NCBI GenBank assembly: GCA_020744425.1
Contig: JAGMUV010000048.1
Location: 62,001 to 126,000, forward strand
Length of the DNA: 64,000 nt
DNA from: Dactylonectria macrodidyma
Lineage: Eukaryota; Ascomycota; Sordariomycetes; Hypocreales; Nectriaceae
Reading direction: 5' to 3'
The position numbers were made by a program, and so were the translations under genes. Every line of letters begins with the position of its first letter. The stretch's first letter is position 1. Positions 33,201 to 43,059 of the stretch are shown piece after piece. The notes beneath the pieces were generated by a model, which was given only the letters and a program-made list of their open reading frames with translations, had not been told where the DNA came from and did not search any database.

Positions 33201-36200
33201 ATGAGAGCGTTCGCATGGCAGATCACCTCTTGGAGACGACTGGTCCTCAGATGCTAAGTGACCTGATAGACGGCATCTCTCCCTTGGATATGGCCATTCA
33301 GTTTCAACAATACCGGCTTGCGGACTGCTTCCGCAAATGGGGCGCAGACATTAATCGCGAATATGATTTTGCCGGACGAACCTACACGTTGCTTGGGCAC
33401 ATCATATGTGGGAAAGGCGCAGGGAAATACTACATTTCTGCCCTACGATATCTCCTTAGCGGAGACAACGCGACCAGACCTTCGGCGTCTTTCATTGTGC
33501 GCCAACGAACCGGAGAGACCGCTTTCCAATGCGAGTTGCGGAACGCAATCGGCATGGACAGGGCAACCTCCCAGACAAGATTGTTGTTCCTCGTTTCCAA
33601 ATTTAGGGACAAGAAGTATTTAGAGCATGAAGATATGTCTGGTATGACTGCGCTGCAGCTCGCGACCTATCTCGGCCATTTCTACGCAGTCAAGATCTTT
33701 GTCGACGAAGGAGCAGACATCAACAAGGCAAATAACCATTCGGGATCGTTCTATTACGGTATGACTGTGCTGGATACCGCTTATTTGTCCCTGGACCGCT
33801 CGCCGTACAATGGATTCCCCTCTCACTTCATGGAGGACCATTCTTCTCGAGTAAAACAGATTATCCAAGTATTGAGAGCAGCGGGTGCTCGGAGACTATC
33901 CAATGTTTTGCCGCCGTCTGGGACGATGTGAGTTACTGATTAGCCGTTCCATTTTCTGGCGCTAACGGTTTTTCAGAGAACAACGCCTGTCGGAGGAAGA
34001 CAACGCACCTGTAGTCGAGGACGATAAAGAGTGGGTGGAGTATATCTGTCTACTTATGCTGCGTCTAACTGCTCGGCTAGGACGACTCCGCTTAGCTATG
34101 GAGCCACGAACAACACAGAGCTTCTTCACGTGATGGATGCTTTCGACGACTTGCAGCTGACGTATCAGCGGCGGAAGTCTGCGGACGTCGACTCCTCTGA
34201 TGCTTTTTCAAACGCCGGAGCCATTCGAGAGGCTAAAAGGTACCAGGATGTTATCAGGCACCTGAGTCCACATGATCCCAACGAACTTTACTCATTAAGC
34301 CTCTCTCGTTGCTACGAAGACTGTGGATCTTGGTTCCTCGACTCCAAACCGTTCCAAGATTGGCTTCATGGCCACCCAGATATCTTGTGGTGCACAGGAA
34401 AAGGTAGATACAACCTAGAAAACAAAACAGGTCTGCTTCGCACTTCTAACAGTATTCGCAGCCGGGTCTGGAAAGACAATGATCTCGTACGCAAAATCTC
34501 TTTTAAACCACCCAACCCCTCATGCTGCCATGGGCAGCAGTAGTAACTAATTCTTAGGACTCTTGTCGCGTCGCATCTCCGTCGGATCGCTGAAAGGGAG
34601 AAATTTGGAGTAGGTATCTTATATCTCAATCATCAGACTCGCCATTACCATATCCCAACCCTCCTCCTCGGGGGTTTGTGGAGGCAGCTACTGGACCCTG
34701 GCGGTTCTTTACCTGCCAAAGCCAAAAGTCTCGTGGCCCACAGTCGGAACTGGGGCACAAGCCTCCAACCCGAGAACCTCGCGAACCTGATAGGCTTGGA
34801 GATGAAGAGATACGCGCGGATCTTCGTTATCATCGACGGCCTAGATGAATACATCAACGAGCGGGCGGACCTTGAGAACATCTTGACGACACTGCTTGCG
34901 TTCAGGAGTAAGATGAGAATCATGCTCACGTCCCGAGATGTAACTCCGGAGCAAGTTGGCCTTAGTGACGTCGCAAAAACAGAACTGGAGACTCCTGGAA
35001 AGAGCCTGGAGGCTTTCTTTGCAAAAAGGCTTGCAGAAACAAGGCCAGGCACATTGACGGCTGGACTGATCCAGGCTGGCACACTCAGGTCAATCGTGAA
35101 GGCCTCTCGGGACCAGTAAGCAGCGCCAAGCTTCTGTTGTTGCCACTTCCTAATTGACTTTATCCAGATATCTTCTTGCAAGGTTACTCCTACGTCAGCT
35201 TGAAGTTGTTGAAGCGGAAACGGAGGTTGAGGAAATAATAGCAAACTCACCGGATACTCTGGACACAGGTTACCAACAAGCCCTGGAACAAGCGCGTATG
35301 CGGGAACCCGGTGGCTATGACATTGCGCGCACCGTATTCCTCTGGCTACAGTATTCTTTGCGACCTCTTAGGTTCAGCGAGGTCCAGGCGGCGCTGGCAT
35401 CGATTCTTTGTGACGACAACACCGTCACCAGAAACCTTTTGACTGCTGAAGAGCTGGGTTCCTGCTGTGGCCATCTTGTCGACATCGACCAGGAACGTGA
35501 CGTTGTGTGCTTCATACACGGTACAGTCGCGGAGTTCCTACGGTCGGTTGACCCGACAAAAGGCAGCGAAGCGCATCTCGCACTTGCGAAGTCGTGTCTC
35601 GAATACCTTTTAAGCCCCCGATTTAACGATACGACGAGCCTACGGAAGAAACCTACGGTTTTGATTCTGGAGCAACATCCGTTTCTCGCATACGCTGCAA
35701 CTTACTGGGTCGAGCATTACAAACAAGCAGCATCTCCATCTCTCAGGGAGGCAGCCTTCAATCTTCTCGGCGATGAAAATCGAATATCTTTCTTGTTGGA
35801 GATTGCCCATCACTGCTGCACAAATGGTGACGAGCCCTGGCGACTGCGCCCGAGATTTGCAACGGGCCTCTCCATAGCTACCTCTCTCGGCTTGGAGTCC
35901 GTCGCTCAACACCTCTCACAGCAACGCAGTACAGACCTATCTCAGAAAGACCCTTCCAGCGGTCTTACACCTTTGGAGCAAGCACTGTATGAAAAACGCC
36001 CAACTATAGCGCAGGTAATTCTAGGCGCCGGAGCAAATGCTACAGGACTAGCATTATATCTCGCTGTCGCCGCTGGATACACGGAACTCGTTGCACAGCT
36101 CGTGCATCTCGGTGCAGATATCAACTATAGACCCACGGGGCAATCTAGATGGAATTGCGTCGAGAATGCGCTGCTTCATGAATCTACCGACATTGCTGAG

Positions 36201-38954
36201 CACCTCTTCAACAACGGAGCCAAGATTCAAGATCCCATACGCCGTGTGGACATCTGGGATATGCTGGGTTATAAGGGGCGCCATCAGTCCCTCGATTTTA
36301 TGGCAGGAAAGTTTCCACAGAACGCTGCGGATTGGGGCATGTTTAGAGCTGCAGGGAGCGCCATGAGGTTCGGCACACTAGGAACTCTAGAATATATCCT
36401 TGGGAAGCACCTCGACATCAACTACACGTACATAGAGAGTACCACACTGCTATCCCTTGCTGCCGAGGAGAAGTTCGATATGATGGAAACCCTCTTGGAG
36501 AGAGGAGCAAGAGCCAACGTCCTTACCATCTGGTCTCTGGCACACACCGCCCAGGAAGACGAGACTGGCGACATGTTCAGGAAGCTGTTGAGCAGCGTGG
36601 AGAACGTCAATGAGAGCATACTAAAGTCGCCGTTGCTCATCAGAACGGCGGGGATGGGGAAGCCTTGGGTCACTCGCCTCATCCTGGATAAAGGTGCCGA
36701 CGTCGCCGCCAAGGACGAGTTTGGGAGAACAGCCTTGTTTGAAGCCGCCGAATCTGGCAACGAAGAGGTTATTCGACTACTTCTTGAGCGCGGATGCGAT
36801 CCAGCGGCCAAGGATCGCCTCAAAGCAACAGCTCTTGCGAAGGCAGTGGAGAATGGACACAAGAATGCCATATCTCTTCTTATTAATTGGACCAGCGGCG
36901 ATGTCAACCAAATGAGGGCCACGCGCGAGACAGCGATCAAAGCCGCAGTAGAAAAGGAATCCGTGGAGGCATTAAAAATGCTTCTCGAAGCTGAGAAAGA
37001 TGCAGACAAGAGGAGAGAACAAGCAACAGCTGCCTTAGCCCTGAGTCTCGAAGACCGGATGCAGAACCGGGACAGGGTTGTGACGAGGGAGTTCGAGGCT
37101 GTAATCGCAGTCTTGGCTGACAATGGAGCGGATTTCGATAGTCCAAACGGCCATAAGAGTTCACTACCGCTTCATCTCGCGGTGGAAAGGAAAAACGTCG
37201 ATTTGGTCAAGCTTCTGCTGAGGCATAAATCAAACCAAAGCCGAGGCAACAAGGACGGTCGTACACCCTTGCATGAGGCAGCTCACGAGGGCCTGACGGA
37301 AATCGTCACTACTCTCTTGCAACATCATGGCGCACGAGTCAACAGAGGAGATATTTCTGGACGGAGTCCACTACACTATGCCGCCGCGGGGAGCCATCGG
37401 GATATCGTCAGCAGCCTCTTAGCCAAAGGTGCAAATCCCGCGCAGCGCGAGCGATGGGGCAAGACATCCGTTGACATTGCCGTGGAGAGAGGAGACTCGA
37501 AAACGGCGGACCTATTGAAGAAAGCCTTGGTGGAGCAAGAAGGAGCTGCGCCGGAGTGGCACCGCATTGTTGGCAACGCCAAGTCCGGAAAGGTTGTTGA
37601 GCGTCTGCGTTCATGTCCAAACATCGAGGTCAAGAACAAGCTCGGTGAGACTCTGCTTTACAAAGCAGCAGAAATGGGGCGAAAGGCTATTGTAGAACTG
37701 CTGCTCTTCAAGGGCGCCGTGGTCGACGCCACGGACTGGGCGACGCAGACACCGCTGATGAGAGCAGCCGAGGGGGACCATCTCGATGCCGTTCGATTGC
37801 TCCTACTGTGGGGAGCCAAAGTAAACCACCGGGATTTCTATGGCATGACAGCACTGCACCGTGCCTCGATGAAGGATCGAAGGGCCGTTGTCAAGCTCCT
37901 CCGAAAGCACGAAGCTGATGCCCGAATCAAGGATCGGGACGGCCTCACGCCGACGCACGTTGCCGCTCGAGCGGGCCACACCACCATGCTGCAGCTCTTG
38001 CTCGGCGAGGGCGGAGGAATCCTCGACGACGAAGCTGCCAGCAAGGCTACGACCTGCTTGCACCTCGCTGCGGAGCACGGCCACGAAGCCGCCACCCGCT
38101 TCCTCATCGACCGCGGCTGGCCCGTCAACCTCCGTGACGGTTTTGACTTGACGCCCTTACACCTGGCTGCCCGAAATAACCACGCCAACGCCGCTCGGAT
38201 TCTGCTCGAGCGCGGTGCTGACGTTGACGCCGCCGACTTCTCCGCTACGCCGTTGTTCCTTGCCGTCCAGGGAGGCAAGAGAACTAGCGACAAGCAGGCC
38301 GTCGCCATCGTCCAGCTTCTGCTGAGCTTCGGCGCCGACCCAAACACCTCCACCTTCCTCGGCACCAACATGCTGTCGGCAGCGGTGTGGGCTGGCCGCG
38401 CCGCAGTCGTGCAGGTACTGCTGGAGCCGTGTGCTACGCGGCCGAGGGACGAAGGAGGTCGGAACGGAGAAGGTCAAGGCGAAGAGTACCAAGACGAAGG
38501 GGGCCGCTGCCCGCTCTTCGACACGCCGCACGTGGCGCAAGCGGCGGAGCAGGGCAACATGGCCGTAGTTCGACTGCTGCTGGACGCAGGCTTTGCCGTC
38601 GACGAGCGGAGTGGAATCGATGCTACCGCGCTGATGGAGGCGGCTGCTGCAGGCCATGAGGATATGGTGCGTCTGCTGGTCAGCCGTGGCGCCGACATCA
38701 ACGCCGCAACCCATTTTGGGCACACCGCTCTGTTCAGGGCTGCGGAGAAGGGGCACACCGAGGTGGTGCGCGTCCTGGTTAGCGCTGGCAGCAATCTCGA
38801 CCAGGAAGTGGAGTTCCCTGGCCCAACGGTGCGTCATGCACTCTTTGAGCTGGAGGATGAGCGCGTGGAGGATGTCCTGTACGAGTGCGGAGTGGTGCCG
38901 CCGCGGTCGCCTAGTCCCGATCAAGAAAGCCACCATATCGGGTCAGAGGAGTAG
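30247..38954 (+). CDS. Giant NLR-type protein: kinase - ankyrin - NACHT - ankyrin, 2,771 aa
   Basis: Eight exons join in phase: 30247-31511, 31571-31649, 31703-33927, 33977-34030, 34081-34403, 34462-34486, 34558-35115, 35168-38954; introns are 49-71 bp with GT..AG ends, total 8,316 nt. Domains: protein kinase ~118-420 with Gly loop HIGSGKTFSAAAV, Lys146 (VIKRP), VVHGDIKCSNILV, ADFGYS, NPPEW, KADVYSFALLV, so catalytic residues look intact; ankyrin block ~625-1185 (LLHYAAFSGAIEAVEYLIQHG, GYTPLHEAILRGNSEIFHLLL); a linker with CGSWFLDSKPFQDWLHGHPDILWC; NACHT ~1305-1500 with P-loop GKAGSGKT created across intron 5, Walker B RIFVIIDGLDEY; helical YLLARLLLRQL...WLQYSLRPLRFSEVQ; long ankyrin array ~1770-2755. 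A STAND sensor whose ankyrins would detect ligand and whose kinase would be the output domain. The start is uncertain: CAG/GTATGAG at the ATG also resembles a splice donor. Confidence 0.85.
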
Positions 38955-39010
38955 AGCAAGCGGTGGTTCATATTCTAGTAAAGCGCGACAGGAGAAACGA
39001 GTTATCCCTA

Positions 39011-39268
39011 CTACATGTATCTGTTAAATGCTTCCAGGTCTATATCGACACTGAAAATCCTATCTCTGTATAGCCGTCCGGGCATGAAAAGTGGAACGAC
39101 ACTCCCTGCTCGGCCCGCGAAACCGAAGTCGATCAATGTAGTGCGACTGCTGCCGTCTTTCATAATATGACTGGGAGTGATATCCCCATGATAAAAGCCC
39201 GCAGAGTGGAGACCTGAGACGAACAGTTGACAATGCCGGTCACTGTTAGCGTTTCTGGCACCTGTATA
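39011..39268 (-). pseudogene. C-terminal fragment of a kinase-like protein, truncated by a repeat
   Basis: On the minus strand the frame reads LHSAGFYHGDITPSHIM, then TTLIDFGFAGRAG, then VDIDLEAFNRYM and a stop at 39011. HGD and DFG correspond to the catalytic and metal-binding loops of fungal kinase-like proteins. Going 5' (rightward), the coding sequence ends at the LTR-like repeat starting at 39269, so the N-lobe was lost when the repeat inserted or by later deletion. Distinct from the two kinase domains to the left. Confidence 0.6.
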
Positions 39269-39440
39269 TTGTCAGACAGTACGGGTATTCGGTCCACTGA
39301 TGTCAAATCAGTTGATTGTTCTGTTCTGTTGTTGTATCTGGGGAAGTGTCTCTGCCCCTGAGATATCTCATGTATCCACATGTAATATTAAGACCCATAA
39401 CTCCGCACGTGACCCCCTTTCTGTTCAACATATATCAGGT
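39269..39440. repeat. LTR-like repeat, short copy
   Basis: Matches both ends of 25714-26400 with the middle missing. Abuts the kinase fragment on its left. A TAT/ATT microsatellite follows at about 39520-39550. Confidence 0.6.
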
Positions 39441-39683
39441 CGTGGGGTTTTATACTATAAAAGTGCCAAGACCTAAAACAGTACGTGGGGGAACAGGGAG
39501 GAAGGCGATTTCGCTCAGCTACTATAATTACTATTATTACTATTATTATTAACGTATGTGATAAGCGAGTGCACTAACCAAGCGAGTGCACCAAAAATCT
39601 CCTAATCTCTCCTCTTCGCATCTATTCAACTATTTCTCAACTATCAAACATGTTACAGTTAAATAATGAGGCTAATATGCTTA

Positions 39684-39923
39684 GAGAGATAGAAAGGGAG
39701 ACAAGCCCTTTTTAACATATAATAATTAGGTTAGTATCACTACTCGCTAATCCAAGTAAGGTCTATAAAACTTATAGAGTTATAAGCACATTACCTTACG
39801 TAAACCCCTCTGCCTTTACCTACCCAGCCGGCAGTTCACTAATGATCCGAGTAGCGCTGCGTTGCGCTTAGGAGGTACTGGACCGAAGACTCGGTTAGAT
39901 GCTAAACTGAGAGCCGCCAAATA
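39684..39923. repeat. Dispersed repeat, RIP-mutated copy (partner 21636-21875)
   Basis: Colinear with 21636-21875 over about 240 bp. Nearly all differences are transitions making this copy AT-richer (for example ccgatccgag to ctaatccaag, gtctgtgaaacct to gtctataaaactt). This is the expected footprint of RIP on one duplicate. Confidence 0.8.
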
Positions 39924-41619
39924 TCGCAGCAGCTAATACTTTCGGCGATAAGGAAGTGGCCAATGGGTATGACGTACGCATGACAATAATAAAAACTTGG
40001 GAGGTAGCGATGCGAACGGTATTTGATCTATGAAAATATCTCAAGGCCTCCGCATATTGTGCTATCTTAAAACGGTGTACCGGAGTTAGGCGTTCGGCTT
40101 GTTTTGGGGGTTTGGGACCCGGCTCGGCGGACAAGGAAAATAACAATCCCAATTCCCTTACAGATGTGGATATAGGCCCCCTCATTGGTTTAGAGCCCTG
40201 TCATTCGGCCCTCATTTCCAAATGGAGATGGCCGGTTTATGCATCAAGGCAAGAGCTTTGACCAGGGGTCTCCTTGCATGGGTGTAAGGTTTATATTTGG
40301 CAGCTGATATTGGGTAAATAACCCACCTGTCATCCTGTCTTTTAATTAAACTTTGGGTTCCCTGGTTCAAATCCCAGGCCCCCAAAAACCTGCCCCCCTC
40401 ACAGAGTACCTTGAGCACAGCTCTTTGGCTAAAGGTTTTTCTTTTGTAGTAAATGGCTTCACTAGATGTGGCGTTAGACCCGATGTCGAGAACCAGGCAC
40501 ATGTACCACGCAGCAACTCATGGCAATGCCGAATTGAATCGCCTGAATAGACTGAACGGATCAACCCACTGTCAAAGCGCTAGCCTAGCCATCCCCGCCC
40601 ATGCGCAACAGTTCTGTCTGAGCTCGTCCGTTTCAAGAGGGAGGGTCCCATTCAAGCCCAAGGCCACTTTTCCAAGTTCACAAAGTCTCCGCTCAAACTT
40701 CAACTCCAGTAACTCGAGGCCAGATACAGGAGACATGTATCCTCTTGGAACTTCATTGCGACAACTCTTGGTCGACTTTTCTTTGTCAAGAAGCCCAGGT
40801 TCCCATCCGCCAAGTTGAAGATTAGAGCACTTGTATCCCCTTCCAGTTCTTAAGCTATACAGGAGGCACTGAATGTCTACCGAGGAGTAGACTATATTCA
40901 TATGAGGAACTATGAATAAAGACGATTCACTTTCTCATCGCTCTATAAAATGTAAGCTTGTCTTCTCCAACATGCGCTAGACAAAGCCCACAGTTTCACA
41001 ACCCTAGCGTCGAGCCAAAAGAATGGCCTTCTTACCCCACACATATAAGCTTGGCGGCTCATGTTACGCCGCGGGGTGTCCGTGAGCGGCCTTCGTATTT
41101 TCTATTTCTGCCTTGACTCAGCCTCCCAGGCTATGTTCAACGTCCAATCAAAAGACTCGCCTCATACTCATGTTTCATCGGGTTGCAATAACCCACAGAC
41201 CCTCCTTGGATATCCCCTGAGAGAGCGCTGACCCAGCATAAATCTGCCATTTTGGGGTTCATCGGTTCCCAATGCGTCATGCCGTGCCGGGCCAGGTCTG
41301 GCCCTACCCGTGATCCGAACTATGCTGTTCGGCAGACCCGAGTAATGGGCTCCTGAATTCACGATGGCATCTAGGGCGGACAACGTATCGTTCGATGTAT
41401 AAGAAGTCTGGGAATTCTGCCTCAATCCTGGCCTAACCATTCCTCAGCATTCCAGTGGTCCTCAGTCGTTCTCTTCCAACCTGTCTTGCTTTAGCATTTT
41501 CAGCAGTCATTACCTTTTTCTGTCGCTCATTTGGCCATATTCACCGTCCATTCCTTCCTTCGTGGTTGTTATCCAACTATCCCGCTCCCACTGTGTACCA
41601 TCATTCGCTCTTCGCAATC
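39924..41619. other. Intergenic
   Basis: No gene supported. Around 40299-40382 a tRNA-like pair of boxes can be seen (TGGCAGCTGATATTGGG, then GGTTCAAATCC inside a cctgg/ccagg stem) without a full cloverleaf; it may be a tRNA-derived SINE remnant. The last ~160 bp are the 5' flank of the secreted-protein gene. Confidence 0.4.
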
Positions 41620-43059
41620 ATGAAGGCCACTATCTCCTCACTTCTCTGCTTACAAGCAATTGCAGGCGTCAGTTATGCCGCCGCCCTGCCCCAAGAAAAT
41701 GACAAGATCATACTCCATCCCGTTCCTCGTCCCTCTGATGCCGTCACTGGGCTCAGCTCCCTCCTTGAGGTGCGGCAGGCTGAGGAGTCTGCTGCTCGTC
41801 TTATCCTCAAGCCTGTGAGCAGGACTTCAGAGAGTCTCGAGGCCAGACAGGAGGCCCCTGTCGTCCCCAGCAAGGACGTCTTCCTTGGCTATGCTGCCAG
41901 CGACATTACGGCCTTGGTCAACCTGGCACTCAAGCGTCCCGCCGTCGTGCTCGAGGATATCGCTGGCCTCAGCTCCGTCGAGTGCTCAGGCTCAGACATT
42001 TCCGTCACCTTTAGCGATACCGCTGCCCTCAAAGCCGCCTCTGCTGCCTGGCCGGCGGCTGAGGATTTCATCATGATCACCTACGCACCTGACAACGGCT
42101 GCAACACCGCTGATCAGCGCGGCTGGTGGAATGTCAGTGCCCTCACCTTCGATGAAGCGGCCCTGGTTGGAAAAGTAGCCGCTGTCCGCTCCGCCCTCGA
42201 TGAAGAGTCTGAGGACGCTGATGTTGAGTTCGACACTGCTGCCGCTGCTGCCTCTAGACGTGACATCACGGCCTCCGTGAGCGTCGATCTTGGTGCTCCC
42301 CTTATTGACACCGACAACTTCAAGCTAGCTGTGGACCAGGCCCTATTCGAGAGCAGCGTCCGCATCAAGGGCAGTTTCCGCTTCAACTTCCTCAAGTTCA
42401 AACCCAGCCGCGCCACCTTAGACATCGACTACTCCGGGTCCGTCAACCTCAACATCTCAGCCACCGTCATGGCAGAGTACAATACCGAGTTGCTCAACAT
42501 CAAGCCCCAGTCCTTCTCCGTCTCCCCCTTCAGCATCCCTGGCATCATCGACGTCGGCCCCAGGGCTGAGTTTGGCGTGGGTATCGAGTTCGGCGCTTCC
42601 GGCTCCCTGACTGCCGGCGTAGACGTCCATAGCGAGATCAACAACGGTCAGACCCATTTCGACCTCCTCGACTCTTCCAAGACCACCAGCAGCGGTTGGG
42701 TACCAGAGACAAGCGTCAGCTCTAATATCAAGGGCGAGGTGTCCCTGCAGGTCAACCCCTATATTGACCTCATCGTGGCCATGGGCGTCAACCTCTTCAA
42801 TGGCGCCCTTGACCTGTCGGCTGGTTTGGAGGCCAAACCCACCATCGTAAACGTCTTCTCCGCCTCACTTGACTTGGCCTTCACCAGTCAGTCCGGAATC
42901 ACCTTTACCCAGCCCGAGCCTGATACCTGCCCTAACGGCGCCTGGTTCGCCAGCAAGTTCAACATGGACATTGATGCCTACATTGGCACTCTATACAGGA
43001 AGACGCTGTTCAACGTCAATGCCCCCATCTATGAGACCCAGTGCTGGAGTTTCGTGTGA
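41620..43059 (+). CDS. Large secreted fungal protein, DUF7029/DUF7223-like, 479 aa
   Basis: Single exon. The ATG at 41620 begins a clear signal peptide (MKATISSLLCLQAIAGVSYAAA); the frame is open further upstream but without signal-like sequence. A short pro-region with repeated RQ(A/E)E motifs (EVRQAEES, EARQEAP) follows, then an N-terminal domain (residues ~85-190, with a Cys pair ECSG..GCNT) and a beta-rich C-terminal domain (DIDYSGSVNLNISATV, SPFSIPGIIDVGPRAEFGVG, CPNGAWFASKFN). This layout fits the two-domain fungal secreted family annotated as DUF7029/DUF7223, from memory; molecular function is unknown. Probably extracellular or wall-associated. Confidence 0.8.
   Translation: MKATISSLLCLQAIAGVSYAAALPQENDKIILHPVPRPSDAVTGLSSLLEVRQAEESAARLILKPVSRTSESLEARQEAPVVPSKDVFLGYAASDITALVNLALKRPAVVLEDIAGLSSVECSGSDISVTFSDTAALKAASAAWPAAEDFIMITYAPDNGCNTADQRGWWNVSALTFDEAALVGKVAAVRSALDEESEDADVEFDTAAAAASRRDITASVSVDLGAPLIDTDNFKLAVDQALFESSVRIKGSFRFNFLKFKPSRATLDIDYSGSVNLNISATVMAEYNTELLNIKPQSFSVSPFSIPGIIDVGPRAEFGVGIEFGASGSLTAGVDVHSEINNGQTHFDLLDSSKTTSSGWVPETSVSSNIKGEVSLQVNPYIDLIVAMGVNLFNGALDLSAGLEAKPTIVNVFSASLDLAFTSQSGITFTQPEPDTCPNGAWFASKFNMDIDAYIGTLYRKTLFNVNAPIYETQCWSFV

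Noticed and set aside
36422..38936. Long minus-strand open frames (36422-37123 and 38157-38936) under the second ankyrin array
   Set aside because: They are antisense shadows of the GC-rich ankyrin coding sequence; composition is Ser/Arg-rich and no domain is seen.
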